From Plotosus lineatus (Eukaryota > Chordata > Actinopteri > Siluriformes > Plotosidae): a stretch of DNA of 64,000 bases. Position numbers and translations under genes: made by a program. The notes below the pieces were generated by a model. That model did no database searches. It was not told where the DNA came from and worked only from the letters and a program-made list of their open reading frames with translations. The DNA lies in the NCBI GenBank assembly GCA_024760905.1, contig CM045750.1, forward strand, positions 19,406,919 through 19,470,918, in the 5' to 3' direction. Below, one piece after another: positions 26,184-36,790 of the stretch; position 1 is the stretch's first letter; each line of letters opens with the position of its first letter.

Positions 26184-26186
<3 letters not shown>

Positions 26187-26262
<76 letters not shown>
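26187..26262. repeat. (TA)n/(CA)n at the LINE 5' edge
   Basis: TA then CA array abutting the RTE leader. Confidence 0.95.
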
Positions 26263-26263
<1 letters not shown>

Positions 26264-26402
26264 GTCTGTAGTTTGAAAACAATGAATGCAGCATCATTGT
26301 GTCATTACATCAGCGTACTACGTAGGTACGTCTAAACTCAAAATTTTACTTAAAATCGAAAAACCGTAAAATCGAAAAAATTTAAAACGGGAAGCGTCTG
26401 TA

Positions 26403-26965
26403 CATAGGGTCACATTGATAAAAGTCCATTAAGGTCAATAAGTACAAATAATGTGTGAATGGATGTTCATGAAATGCCCACGAGGGGGAGATATTTCCTG
26501 ATACATTTATATCAGGTTATGATAAGGAATCTCACGGTCTTATTCATATTTTTCAGTTTCATCCCTGCACTTGTCAACAGAATTCATTTATATTATATTA
26601 TTACAGTTATTGTATGATAGCAGCTCAAACCATAGGTATAAAGTACAGTGTCTCTAATAGACTAAAGTTTATATTTTATTTTATAATTTATATTGAGTGT
26701 ATACATGAAATACCATTTAAAGTTAATAAGAGTCAAGGAAATACACTTTAATTTTGACATAAAATATGCATTCATAACATATAAAATATTAAGATCTAGC
26801 TTCACATGTACCCAACAACCACACACAATTTGCATAGTCAGTTTTGAACATGACTTTTTATTTGCTTGATATTTCCTTAAAGTGTTTCAGTGGAATTTCT
26901 TGCATATTTGGTCATGAATTAAACATTGAACTATCTGTCAAACACCACTAAACCCCATAGATGGT

Positions 26966-26968
<3 letters not shown>
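26403..26968. other. Unassigned AT-rich stretch
   Basis: No family recognised. Confidence 0.35.

Positions 26969-27047
<79 letters not shown>
26969..27047. repeat. (CA)n microsatellite
   Basis: Pure CA array of about 78 bp. Confidence 0.95.
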
Positions 27048-27606
27048 AGGAACATGGAAAAGCACTAAATGTAGCACAGATTTTATTTATTTATTTATTT
27101 ATTAATTTTCTGTTCAGTTTACTCAGTGATTATACGAGTGATGGCTCACGCAGAACTGCTCTTGAGTTATATAGTTATAATAAGCAGGGTGATGATAATA
27201 TTACTTTTAAGTGTTACTTCTACTTTTTTTTCCCCATCAGCATGATTGTCACTTGAAACATGGTGGATTGTCATCAATGGTGCACATAATTGCTGTCTCA
27301 TTCAGTGAGCACAGACTGTAGGCTTAACTCCTTGGTGCATCATTTAGTAGAAGAGTAAGTCGAAGAAATTCTTCAAAAATGTAAATGACAAGACAGTCTG
27401 TTTCCTTTTATTTATTTATTTATTTATTTATTTTTAATTAAAGGTATGGTGTCCATATATCAGGTGGACTGGATACATAGTGGTCAGTACGTCCGCCCCA
27501 ACATGAAAGTGTGAATGGTGTGTGTTGGCACTATGACAGACTGGCAAGCTACTCAAGGGTGAGAACGACTCCAGCCTAGCCATGTCCCTGTAGTATTAAG
27601 ATTCAT
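27048..27606. other. Unassigned stretch with TTTA repeats
   Basis: Two (TTTA)n tracts (about 27081-27104 and 27409-27433). A short SINE-like body trace lies at about 27505-27560. Otherwise unassigned. Confidence 0.35.
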
Positions 27607-27716
27607 CCTTCATTCTTTCATTTTCTGAACTGCTTAATCCTAATTGGGGTCACAGGGAAGCTGGCGCCCATCTCAGCAGACTCCGGGTGAGGGCAGGGTC
27701 ACCCTGGACAGCTCTG
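27607..27716 (-). repeat. SINE tail-1 fragment, antisense
   Basis: CATTTTCTGAACTGCTTAAT then CCTAATTGGGGTCACAGGGA and GCGCCCATCTCAGC: the 3' third of SINE-A/B. Confidence 0.8.
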
Positions 27717-28257
27717 TAGTATTAAGAGGTTTGACAAACGAAAAAACAAACAAACAAAAAAACGTGATTATTCAAAACTGCTCATGGGAAAACACCCAAT
27801 ATTGTTTTGCACAATAACACCATGGGGATCATGTATCCACAAGCACAGTATTTCATTCATGGGAGTGTGTTCAAGAAAAGAATCGAATTGAATTGATTAG
27901 CTAAGCTGATGGACAAAATCAACTAATTGAAGAGCTTTCTTTGAAAGAATGATAATATATTAATGGCTCAGTGAAGAAAAACAAATGATACATAAAAAAA
28001 ACAAAAAAAAACAATACACACCAACAGCGGAAGTACAGGGAGCGGACTGAAAACCAGGCGTGTACTAAATTTATGGCAGTACTTCAGCCTGAGGAAAAGA
28101 TCAGGAGGATGCTTCATGAAGGACTTACAGATGCAGAAATGGGAAGCCACGAGGTTATAAAGTTCTCTGAAATTAAAAACATGAGCTACATTTCCTGACA
28201 TCTTCTTAATGCGCTGCCATTTGTAAAATATGCCATAAAACTGTACCAATAGAACAC
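27717..28257. other. Unassigned stretch
   Basis: A minus frame at 27968-28273 (101 codons) has no motif. No repeat family recognised. Confidence 0.35.
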
Positions 28258-28259
28258 TA

Positions 28260-29100
28260 CAGCGAGCCCTCACTTTCCGTGGTTAATTGGGACCGAGATC
28301 CCCACGCGACCATTGAAATCCGCAAAGTAGGATAACCCTCCCAACCCCCCTTGACTGACATAAACGTACATGTATATATGTATATGAGAGAGAGATTTCC
28401 TTTCGGCTTTCCCCCTTTTTTACGGCTCGCCACAGCGAATGATTCGCATGTTTGATTTGGCAGAGGTTTTTACGTCGGATGCGCTTCCTGACACAACCCT
28501 TTAGCAAGGGACAGAAACACGCTGACGGCTTTGCAGCTCCTCTTTACAAAAGTCAGCAATGGTTCTTTTACATGCCTCTCACCATAGACAGTGAGAGACA
28601 TGGCCCGCCTTTGATAACCCAGTTAGCTGCACTGGGGGGTATACATACATGTATATGTGTATATAATATCAATAAATACATATTCAATGCTATAAATGCT
28701 TATAATAACAAATAAACATTAAAAAATAACATGAGATGTAAATAAAATATAAATACACACACAAACAGATGGTATTGCATGAGAAGAAGACAACACACAT
28801 GCATACGCTCACGTGCACGCATGCACGCAGATGCGCATGCACACACAGATGCAACTAGTTATCATGGGAGATTTTGGGTTGTTTTTTTGCTTTGGGTTGG
28901 TTTAGTTTTTTTTCTTTTTTTTTTTTTTTTTTCTTTTTGCATAATTGCCGTTGTTTTTGTGACATTTTCCTTAACTTTCCCCTGATTCTTTCTTAATTTC
29001 CTTATTTTTTAATTTGATAACTATATATATAATTTTCTTTCAAAAACCGCGATGCACTGAAGCTGCCTGAATTGAAGCGCTAATTAGCGAGGGATCCCTG
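28260..29100 (+). mobile_element. MITE-3 copy carrying a nested SINE
   Basis: Left end CAGCGAGCCCTCACTTTCCG after TA (28258-28259); right end TAGCGAGGGATCCCTG followed by TA (29101-29102). The interior has the standard TATCAATAAATACATATTC and GCATAATTG segments. An antisense SINE at 28385-28640 interrupts it near the ACGTACATGTATAT motif, part of which is repeated on the other side. Confidence 0.85.
28385..28640 (-). repeat. SINE-B body with tail-2, nested in MITE-3
   Basis: Antisense tail-2 (CCTTTCGGCTTTCCC, GCCACAGCGAATGATTCGCA, CGTCGGATGCGCTTCCTGAC) followed by the SINE-B body (AGTCAGCAATGGTTCTTTTA). The head is truncated. Flanking ACATGTATAT copies look like a target duplication. Confidence 0.8.
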
Positions 29101-29130
29101 TATATACCTGATAGAATAGATACTATTACG

Positions 29131-29395
29131 TAGGGCAGTGGTGGCCTGGTGGTAAGGTGCTGTATCACTGATCCCAGCATTGGGGGTTCAAGTCCCACTC
29201 TCAATGAGTTGCCACCAACACCCCCCCCCCCCCCGCCAGTGCAGCTAAGTGGCTATCAAAGGCCTGCCATTTCTCTCACCACAGACAGGCGCTGCACAGC
29301 TGTCAGCATGTTTCTGCCCTGTGATGGCCTGGCAAGCTGTCCAGGGTGTACTCTGCCCTCACCCAGAGTCAGATGAGATGGGTGCCATCATATGA
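29131..29395 (+). repeat. SINE-B copy with head, tail-1 truncated
   Basis: Head GGCAGTGGTGGCCTGGTGGT (A box), B-box GGGTTCAAGTCCC, an expanded C-run (29220-29234) and body through GTCAGATGAGATGGG. It ends before ATTAAGC. Confidence 0.85.
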
Positions 29396-29396
29396 A

Positions 29397-29401
<5 letters not shown>

Positions 29402-29459
<58 letters not shown>
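29402..29459. repeat. (TA)n microsatellite
   Basis: Pure TA array directly after the SINE-B end. Confidence 0.95.
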
Positions 29460-29461
<2 letters not shown>

Positions 29462-30064
29462 CATATTGCTGCTATTCACCACTGATCGCTCCACACCCCG
29501 ATTTAAACAATTGCTGATAAAAACCTCAGTGCCCAACAGTGGCAGCTTGAACCTCCCTTACCTTGGATAAGTAACCCAGAGCCTTACCCACTGAGCCGCC
29601 ACAGCCAAACTAATGCATCTAATTATTGAGTATCTTGCTATACATCAAGCTAACTCAAGAGTTAAAATATACATGAATAAAAAAATACTGTATACACTTT
29701 CTGTAAGCTGTGTAAGGCTCTGTTAGTGGGACGTCCCACGGAGGATAGACACCTCACTGTGACGTTCTCGTGCAGCATATAGGTCATGTGACACATGATT
29801 ATGATCTTGTGACCTAGGAAGGGTACAGAGTCTGGCTCACAGTCAGTATATAGAGCTTTGCTAAGTGGGACATATGGGACATCCTTTGTAACAGTACAAT
29901 ACTAATGATTGCATTTTCATGTGGTGAAAAAAAAATTGACGTGTTTTGCATTTTAGTAAACTTGGGATTCCCTTCAAAATAATATTTCACAAAATTATAG
30001 ATGGCAAGAATTTAGAGGCTAAATGGGTAGGAGTTAAGATTGGAATTATGATGATGAGTAAGTA
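29460..30064. other. Mostly unassigned; contains a SINE-F trace
   Basis: 29528-29607 reads antisense like SINE-F (CAGTGCCCAACAGTGGCAGC, then CTTACCCACTGAGCCGCCAC). The rest is unassigned. Confidence 0.45.
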
Positions 30065-30313
30065 CAGGGATCCCTCACTTTTCGCGGTTAAGGGGGACCA
30101 AGAATGCGACCATTGATTTCTGCGAAGTAGGATCAACCCCCCCTGACTGACGTATACGTACGTACATGTACATGTGTATATAATATCAATAAATACATAT
30201 TCAATGCTATAAATGCTTATAATAACAATTAAATATTCAAAAATAATGCATAATATGTGCACAGATGCACACGAACACACTCAGATGCGCACCTCAGATA
30301 AAAATGTAAGTAC

Positions 30314-30629
30314 AGTGATCTCTCTCTACTTCGTGCTTCAGTTTCTGTGGAATCAGTGCATGACTAAACCCGGCAGTGGCTCTTTTACATGAACCTCACA
30401 CCATAGACATGGCGGCCTTTGACAACCCAGTTAGCGAGACTGAGGGGACAGTGACAACCCTGTGGAGACTGGGACTCGAAGCCCCAACCTTAGGATCAGC
30501 GATCCAGCACCATTTACCACCAGGCCACCACTGCCTCCTCAGTCGGGGGGGCGATCCTACTTCGCAGAATTCGACGGTCGGGGAAGGGCGTCTCGATCCT
30601 CATTAACCATGGAAAGTGAGGGACCCCCG
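30314..30629 (-). mobile_element. MITE-3 copy (inner), opposite orientation
   Basis: CAGTGATCTCTCTCTACTTC after TA (30312-30313) and GTGAGGGACCCCCG before TA (30630-30631) are the two MITE-3 ends in reverse order. It sits inside the outer copy with an exact TA duplication and itself contains an antisense SINE-B. Confidence 0.8.
30372..30535 (-). repeat. SINE-B head and body inside the inner MITE-3
   Basis: Antisense: GGCAGTGGCTCTTTTACATG, then CAACCCAGTTAGC, GACTCGAAGCCCCAACC (B box) and ACCACCAGGCCACCACTGCC (A box). Confidence 0.85.
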
Positions 30630-30710
30630 TAGTTTTGTTGGGGGGGGGGGTTTGTTTGTTTTTTGCGTAGTTGGTCTTTTTTTACGGCACTTTCAAGTTT
30701 TTTTTTTCCT

Positions 30711-31464
30711 CCCCCAGCAGGAAATTTGCCAACAAACACATTTTGCTCTTGTCAGCCCAAGTTTTTCCAGGGAAACATGGTGCTCTTTGTCCTTAAATCC
30801 AGCTGTTGGCAGCTCTGTCATTTCATATCATAGAGAGCTGTATAGATGCAGTCGGAGAAGTGTTACTAAAACCTAGAGTTTAGATTTGGCCGTCAGGCCA
30901 TGTTTACATCTGGATAATGAATTTTGTTAAATGTAATATTTTAAAAATTCCTGTCATCTTTGAAATAAAAAAGAAAAAAAAAAGAAAAGAACATTACTTT
31001 TTCTCATAACACTGTTAAGCAGTCAGTACATTGAGAGAAAAATCGATTTTTGAGCCATCAATGCCAACCAGTACACAGCACGTTCAAGTTATTCCTTAAC
31101 TAGCCCCCTACAGGATAATGTGCTTGCAGACACGTAAACAACGTTAGGATGGTGTATCTTTTTGTGCTTTTTCAAAATGCCATGCAACACTGTTATCAGG
31201 AAACACAGCCATGATCATTCTGAGGAACAGTGTAGCAGCTTGCCATCGCGACCCTTCCCAGAAAGAACAGCAAAACAAAGCCTGTCATAATAGTTCAATT
31301 TGTGAATAGAAAGCACAAAACAGCCACTAAGGCAGGCAAAGAAGCTGAAGGGGACAAGGCTGTATCTGAGTCAGTATCTCATGAGAGACAATGGAGATTT
31401 TGGCAGACATGCAACATATGACAAATTCTAAAGTGATGATATGCTTTGTAAGTTGATGCAGTTT
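30711..31464. other. Unassigned stretch
   Basis: No family recognised. An A-rich tract lies near 30970-30990. Confidence 0.35.
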
Positions 31465-31552
31465 CAAGATGTGAGTCGGTTGAGATAGGCCCAAGCCTCC
31501 ACTCGACTCTAATTAGGATTAAGCGTTTCAGAAAATGAATGATTGAATGAAC
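31465..31552 (+). repeat. SINE tail-1 fragment
   Basis: GTCGGTTGAGATAGGCC, CTAATTAGGATTAAGCGTTT and ATGA repeats. Confidence 0.8.
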
Positions 31553-31850
31553 ATAAACTATTATTACCACTATTACTACTACCACCACTACCACTTCTGC
31601 AACTGACTACTACTACTTTTCATTACTACATTTTACTACATTAATACTGTATTAATGAGTAAGGCTGTCTATAGAATGTGTTTAAGAAGCATATTTTAGC
31701 ACATGGAATAGATACATAGTATTTTACTTACAGCTGCTCATTCGCGCATGTGACGTCATGCATGGGGTACAGAACTCGTAGATTATCTCAATTCGCGGGA
31801 GGGCCCGGAACCGAACCCCACGAATGTCAAAGGCCTACTGTGTATATATT

Positions 31851-31884
<34 letters not shown>

Positions 31885-32000
31885 TATATATAGGATTTTC
31901 TGAGTAGATCCTTCCGTAGGAGAGTGCTCAATACTTTTTGGTAGAGCAAATAAAAAAAAATAAAAGGACAGGACAAAGACTTTCTATTGAAACTCCATTT

Positions 32001-32055
32001 ATCACTACAGATCTGTTTCGAGGGGTGGTGAAACCATCCTCTCTCTTCAGGTGAT
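32001..32055 (-). ncRNA. Hammerhead ribozyme motif (type I), minus strand
   Basis: Read on the minus strand: stem I ATCAC...GTGAT (5 bp); core CTGAAGA; a well-paired stem II (GAG-a-GG-a-TGGT, loop TTC, ACCA-c-CC-CTC); core GAAA; short stem III (ACA/TGT, GATC loop); then the GTA cleavage triplet immediately before stem I closes. All conserved hammerhead positions (CUGANGA, GAAA, NUH) are present. The short stem III matches minimal hammerheads of retroelements. Self-cleavage is predicted, not shown. Confidence 0.75.
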
Positions 32056-32083
32056 TATAGAAGAATAATCTAATTCTTCTATA

Positions 32084-32138
32084 ATCACCTGAAGAGAGAG
32101 AATGATTTCACCACCCCTCGAAACAGATCTGTAGTGAT
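32084..32138 (+). ncRNA. Hammerhead ribozyme motif (type I), plus strand
   Basis: Mirror copy of the preceding motif. Stem I 32084-32088 pairs with 32134-32138; CTGAAGA is at 32089-32095, stem II at 32096-32119, GAAA at 32120-32123, stem III at 32123-32132, and the predicted cleavage follows A32133. Two G-to-A changes weaken stem II relative to the minus-strand copy. The core is intact. Confidence 0.65.
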
Positions 32139-32183
32139 AAATGGAGTTTCAATAGAAAGTCTTTGTCCTGTCCTTTTATTTTT

Positions 32184-32606
<423 letters not shown>

Positions 32607-32707
32607 GTACGTATACGTCAGTTGCGGGGGGGAATCCTACTCTGCAAATTTCAATGGTCGCATAGGGATCCTGGTCACAATTAACCGCGGAAAGTGATGG
32701 ACCCCTG
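32607..32707 (-). mobile_element. MITE-3 terminal fragment
   Basis: GTACGTATACGTCAG, ATCCTACTCTGCAAATTTC and CGCGGAAAGTGATGGACCCC match the left ~100 bp of MITE-3 in reverse. It directly abuts SINE-B tail-2, the same junction region as inside the 28.3-kb MITE-3. Confidence 0.75.
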
Positions 32708-32714
32708 TGTGCAT

Positions 32715-32737
32715 ATATATGTATATATATATATATA

Positions 32738-32787
<50 letters not shown>
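32715..32787. repeat. (TA)n/(TG)n compound microsatellite
   Basis: Interrupted TA then TG array. Confidence 0.95.
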
Positions 32788-32789
<2 letters not shown>

Positions 32790-33607
32790 CGATCTATCTG
32801 ATTAAGCACTGATGTTTCCTTTTGGATAATTTCAGAGATCTATATTCGCTTATTCAATCATACCAATACCAAGCTGAAATAAAATCCATGTCTGGCAGAA
32901 TATTGAAAAATCTCAACACACACCACATAGCTGGTAATACTGTATGATGCAGCTGGGAAACTGGTGTTGTATATTGCACCATATGGTGGTAAGTATGCAT
33001 GAAATATTAAATATGCATTACTGAATTTTTTATAGGAAATATGCTGTGATGACTGTTATTAGTTAAACCTCTGAATGTCCTCCATACTTGAAGAAAAGTC
33101 GAAGAGAATTCTTTACAAACATTCCTCACAGAAATTAATGATTTAGGAAGGCAGTTTCATGATGTTATAGTCCATTCAAAATTAAGATTTCAAGAAAATT
33201 ACCAGTCGAATGCACAGCAACAGCAGTGGTATACGATTTCAACAACTACGGCAACTGTGCAAAAAAGCAATAACAAAGTCCTCGTTTGGAAAAGTGTCAA
33301 TGGTTTGGAAAAGTGATGATCTTCATGGCAGTCAGAAATGTCTATAAAAGTATAATTTAATAACCCAATGTTACTTCAATTAATTAAAAGAATGACCCAA
33401 TGCATGTGAGTAAAAAGTGTTAACTTACAAGAGCAGATCTGGGTCTACTAGAGTGCCGTGGGACACAGCCAAGGCAGACTTTGGACACACTGTGGAGACT
33501 TTGGACAACCATCAAATTTCTTATAAAATACAATCGTTTATTTTTCAATACACATTTTTATTGAATAAAACAAAAACAAAAAAAAAAATGTTAATACTTG
33601 TGGAAAG
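32788..33607. other. Unassigned low-repeat stretch
   Basis: About 800 bp without a recognised family. A minor A-rich tract lies near 33566-33588. No supported exon. Confidence 0.4.
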
Positions 33608-33720
33608 ATTCATTCATTCATTTTATGTAACCGCTTAATCCTAATTAGGGTCACTGGGAGGCTAGTGCCCATCCTAGCCGACTCTGGGTGAGGGCAGAGT
33701 ACACCCTGGAGAGCTCGCTT
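33608..33720 (-). repeat. SINE tail-1 fragment, antisense
   Basis: ATTCATTCATTTTATGTAAC, CGCTTAATCCTAATTAGGGT and GAGGGCAGAGTACACCCTGG. Confidence 0.85.
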
Positions 33721-33969
33721 CCAACTTCCTAATGCAAACCTATAAACTGCAGAAATCGGTGGATTAGATCCACAGTCCCAAGTCTCCACATGTGTAATTT
33801 CATTCTTTTTGTTTTCTGAACCACTTGAATTTAAAAAAAATCTGCAAAATAGAGACATAAAAGAAGACTTCAGTCTATTTATTATCACAACAACGCTAGA
33901 TCTAGATGGATTCAATGAATGTCAGGATGGAGGTACATTGTACAGTGAAAATTCAAGTCTGGGAGGGAT

Positions 33970-34248
33970 TCCTTCATTCATATGCTGAAACACTTAATCC
34001 TAATTAGGGTGGCTGGGGGGCTGGTGCCCATCTCAGTCAACTATGGGAAGGACGGGGTACACCATGGACAGTTCTCCAGGTCATCGCAGGGCAAACACTC
34101 ACACAGCCATTCACACTCAGACATAGGGGTGACTTGGAACAGCCAGTTAACCTACTGGGCATGGTTTTGGCCCGAGCTGAGAATCAAACCCAGCACCTTC
34201 TTGCTGAGCAGGTGGATGTGCCAACCACTTCACCACCATGCCGCTGTC
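33970..34248 (-). repeat. SINE-A copy, antisense, mostly complete
   Basis: Tail-1 antisense (CACTTAATCCTAATTAGGGT), body (CAGCCATTCACACTCAGACA) and head (CTTCTTGCTGAGCAGGTGGA, CCAACCACTTCACCACCATG). Internal deletion around the hallmark CTCCCACAG segment. Confidence 0.8.
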
Positions 34249-34667
34249 TGGGAGGGATTAAAATAAAAAATGTGATCAACTTGATTAAGGCAGAAGAGTG
34301 TTTTCCACAAAAAAGTTACTTATTAACAAACTTCAAACCAAATGTAATCTAAACTTTAATCATATCCGCTAATGTAATTTCCCAGCAATGTCCCTGTGGC
34401 ATGTCTACTCGTCTCCCCGTTCAGTGTTTGCATTGATAGAAATAGCTATAATGATTATTTTTGTTTTATTTTCCTTCTATGTTCAAATACACTTATAATC
34501 GTACAACTCCATTTATGTTTAAATCGTGATGCTGTTTTAAAATTTAAATACACCGAGTGCAATGATTTGCAAATATAATACGTATATGACGAGTTTGGTT
34601 TTAAACCCGTATAAGTCCAGTTATTTTAATTATAGGGGGAAAAAAAAAAAAAAAAACTTTTTTCATC
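34249..34667. other. Unassigned AT-rich stretch
   Basis: No family recognised; ends in an A-run at about 34638-34655. Confidence 0.35.
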
Positions 34668-34740
34668 ATCATTTTCCGCTTCTTCCGGGGTCGGGGCGCG
34701 GGGGCAGTAACCTAAACAAAGAGGTCCAGATGTCCCATAC
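34668..34740 (-). repeat. LINE 3' end fragment (non-RTE family)
   Basis: CATCATCATTTTCCGCTTCT, CGGGGTCGGGGCGCGGGGGC and AAAGAGGTCCAGATGTCCC match the reverse of the 39.8-kb LINE end. Confidence 0.65.
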
Positions 34741-34862
34741 TTTTTTACTACGTTTATTTTAAAGCTCCAGAAAAAAGTTTTTTCCCCCTTTTTCTTTTTC
34801 TTTTGGTAAAGCTACTTAAATAGACAAATTGGACATATCTATTTTTTAAAAACAATCTCCTT

Positions 34863-35180
34863 ATATAGTTTATGAATGAGTACACCAGAGGGACAGCACA
34901 TGTAACATATTTTGGAGACACAGTCAGACAGGCTAGATTGAGATGGTTTGGACATGTTCAGAGGAGGAGGGATAGTGAATATATTGGTAGTAGGATGCTG
35001 AGGTTGGAACTACCAGGTAGAAGGCCGAGAGGAAGACCAAAGAGAATATTTATGGATGTGGTGAAGGTAGTTGGTGTAAGAGTAGAAGATGCAAAGATAG
35101 GGTGAGATGGAGGCAGATGATTCGCTGTGAAGAGTCCTGAAGGGAACAGAAAAAGAAGATGAAGAAGAAGAAGAAAACTC
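34863..35180 (+). pseudogene. RTE LINE 3'-terminal coding fragment
   Basis: Encodes MNEYTRGTAHVTYFGDTVRQ, then LRWFGHVQRRRDSEYIGSRM and LELPGRRPRGRPKRIFMDVV, with an internal deletion before GVRVEDAK. Ends with a GAAGAAGAAGAA tail. 5' truncated. Confidence 0.85.
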
Positions 35181-36027
35181 TTTATATTTTATAAAACTAA
35201 AACAAACAAACAAAAAATATATCAACTTTTGAAAGTGAGACATTTTGCTATTTTATTAAAATAATTAGTTCATTAAAAATGTTAGTTCATTAAAAATTCT
35301 CAAAATGTTGGGTCATGTGCAATACAAGGCTGGTTACAGTACTGAAAGGAAACAGCTGGGTAATAGCTTGCAGCTAATTTTGTGAATTGGCAAAAGATCA
35401 GAAACATGATTGGCTCTTTGAAAAAAAAAAAAAAAAAAAAAAAAAAAAACATCTGGTAGAGGTTTACCGACCTGAGAAAAAATGGGGTGCCGACAAATCA
35501 TGGAAAATTTCAGAATAAATTTTCTTAATGTAAAATTAGAAAGACTTTCTGTACCTTATCACCTAAAGTACAAAGGATCACCAAAAGATTCAGAGGATCT
35601 CAACTACACTCTGTGAATGGGGCAAGGTTAAAAATTTAAATTGCGTCAGGTAAAATCTTTCCAGCTTGAAAAAAAACTCTGTACAGGCTCAGGAACACCT
35701 CCACAGATCATATCGTTACAGAATCCGCTAATTTGTAAATGGTACGACAATAAAGTCCTGCTAAATGCTGAAAGTAATTTAGGCTTTGAAATCAAATTTC
35801 TCAGCTTATGTCCATGTTTTTTTTTAAAGTAAAGATGCATCATTTCCATAATCTTCGTGATTTCAATCATTATTATGAAATAAAATCAATTGTTTGTACT
35901 TAGCACCCGCTAAATTGCCTGTTTGGGCATTTCCCCAAAAAAACTTTTTTGCATTTACAGCAAATTTTGCGGTGTAACAAAGACTTAGAGTGTTTGCCCA
36001 TGGTTTACTATAGATCTCACCCTCCCC

Positions 36028-36028
<1 letters not shown>
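35181..36028. other. Unassigned stretch with poly(A)
   Basis: A-run at about 35419-35449. Small open frames on both strands at 35641-35870 have no motif. Confidence 0.35.

Positions 36029-36080
<52 letters not shown>
36029..36080. repeat. (CA)n microsatellite
   Basis: Pure CA array. Confidence 0.95.
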
Positions 36081-36084
<4 letters not shown>

Positions 36085-36782
36085 AGTAGCACAGATAAAC
36101 TGCCACATTAATGTGCATGGTAGAGTGAGGCGTGGAAATGACCCAGCCACCCACTGAGAGCAATTCTAATTATTTTCCTCTTTTCCAATTTATCTGCATT
36201 ATGACTTATGACATACCTTGGCTTGGTGTCACAGACCCTTCATGGACTCTTACTGGGTCCACTACATCATGATTAAAGCATTAGGGGAGATTGGAAGAGG
36301 TGGATAAAAAACAAAAAAAAAACAACAAAAAAAAAAAAAACAGCACACCTTGTGATCAAATGGCTGAAGTCTGGCAGTCAGCCAGAGGTGCAGGGTTCCT
36401 AAACTGTTCTCTCTGTGGTCTTATTATGAACCACAGGGGGAACATGGTGACTAAGGAGCTTTCTTGTGTTGTATTGCTAAGGCAGGTGGCTAAAAATTGA
36501 CAACCCTGCACTTGTTCATTCCATGAGCATTATGGTGGGTGGTTCTTATTCTCTATGCAGAGACATGGTAGAGACAGAGGAGAGATTCGATGCCTTCATA
36601 TGGTTATTGGTGTCCATTGTAAACATTAATAAAAGGCTTGGGATACTTACTATTATTAATGAAAAGACGTGTACCACAATTATTGACATCCCATGTGTTT
36701 CATTATTTAATATTGAAACCACCTTTGCTAGTAAAGCAGCTTTGTCCTTTTCCAGTAACACTTTATAAGGTTGAAGAATACA
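36081..36782. other. Unassigned stretch
   Basis: A-rich tract at about 36307-36340. Frames on both strands at 36523-36833 lack motifs. Confidence 0.35.
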
Positions 36783-36790
36783 GCGTAGGG

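Larger units (their letters stand above)
23333..26185 (-). mobile_element. RTE-type non-LTR retrotransposon, nearly complete
   Basis: Minus-strand LINE with a 5' leader (GTTTTACGCCGGATGCCCTT region, 26090-26110), an apurinic/apyrimidinic-type endonuclease frame and a reverse transcriptase frame. The domain order and the LNVGTM...LCVQETRWKG start are typical of the RTE clade abundant in fish. The coding body ends at 23382 in a (TA)n array. The terminal ~90-100 codons kept in fragments at 13.3, 34.9, 50.9 and 60.3 kb are therefore missing. Only one frameshift separates the two long frames, suggesting a fairly young copy. Confidence 0.9.
22490..26402. mobile_element. TIR element (Tigger-like termini) containing an RTE LINE
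   Basis: The left end TACAGACGCTCCCGAACTTACG is mirrored by AAACGGGAAGCGTCTGTA at 26385-26402, giving inverted termini with TA at both edges. The left arm (22490-23320) and a short right arm (26261-26402) flank an RTE LINE. The simplest reading is a non-autonomous DNA element into which the LINE inserted. The interior of the left arm was not matched to another copy in the window. Confidence 0.5.
30066..30710 (+). mobile_element. MITE-3 copy (outer) interrupted by a second MITE-3
   Basis: Starts CAGGGATCCCTCACTTTTCG and runs in MITE-3 order to AAAAATGTAAG at 30311. It resumes at 30632 with TTTTGTTGGGGG, GCGTAGTTGGTC and CACTTTCAAG, the next interior segment of the family. The right terminus is lost in T-rich sequence. 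Confidence 0.75.
31956..32183. repeat. Near-perfect 111-bp snapback inverted repeat
   Basis: Left arm 31956-32066 and right arm 32073-32183 are reverse complements with about two mismatches and a 6-nt centre (32067-32072). Transcribed or single-stranded, it would form a very stable hairpin. Each arm carries a hammerhead ribozyme motif in opposite orientation. The unit resembles the ribozyme-bearing terminal region of Penelope-like retroelements, which often leave inverted terminal copies. No Penelope coding region is present. Confidence 0.9.
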
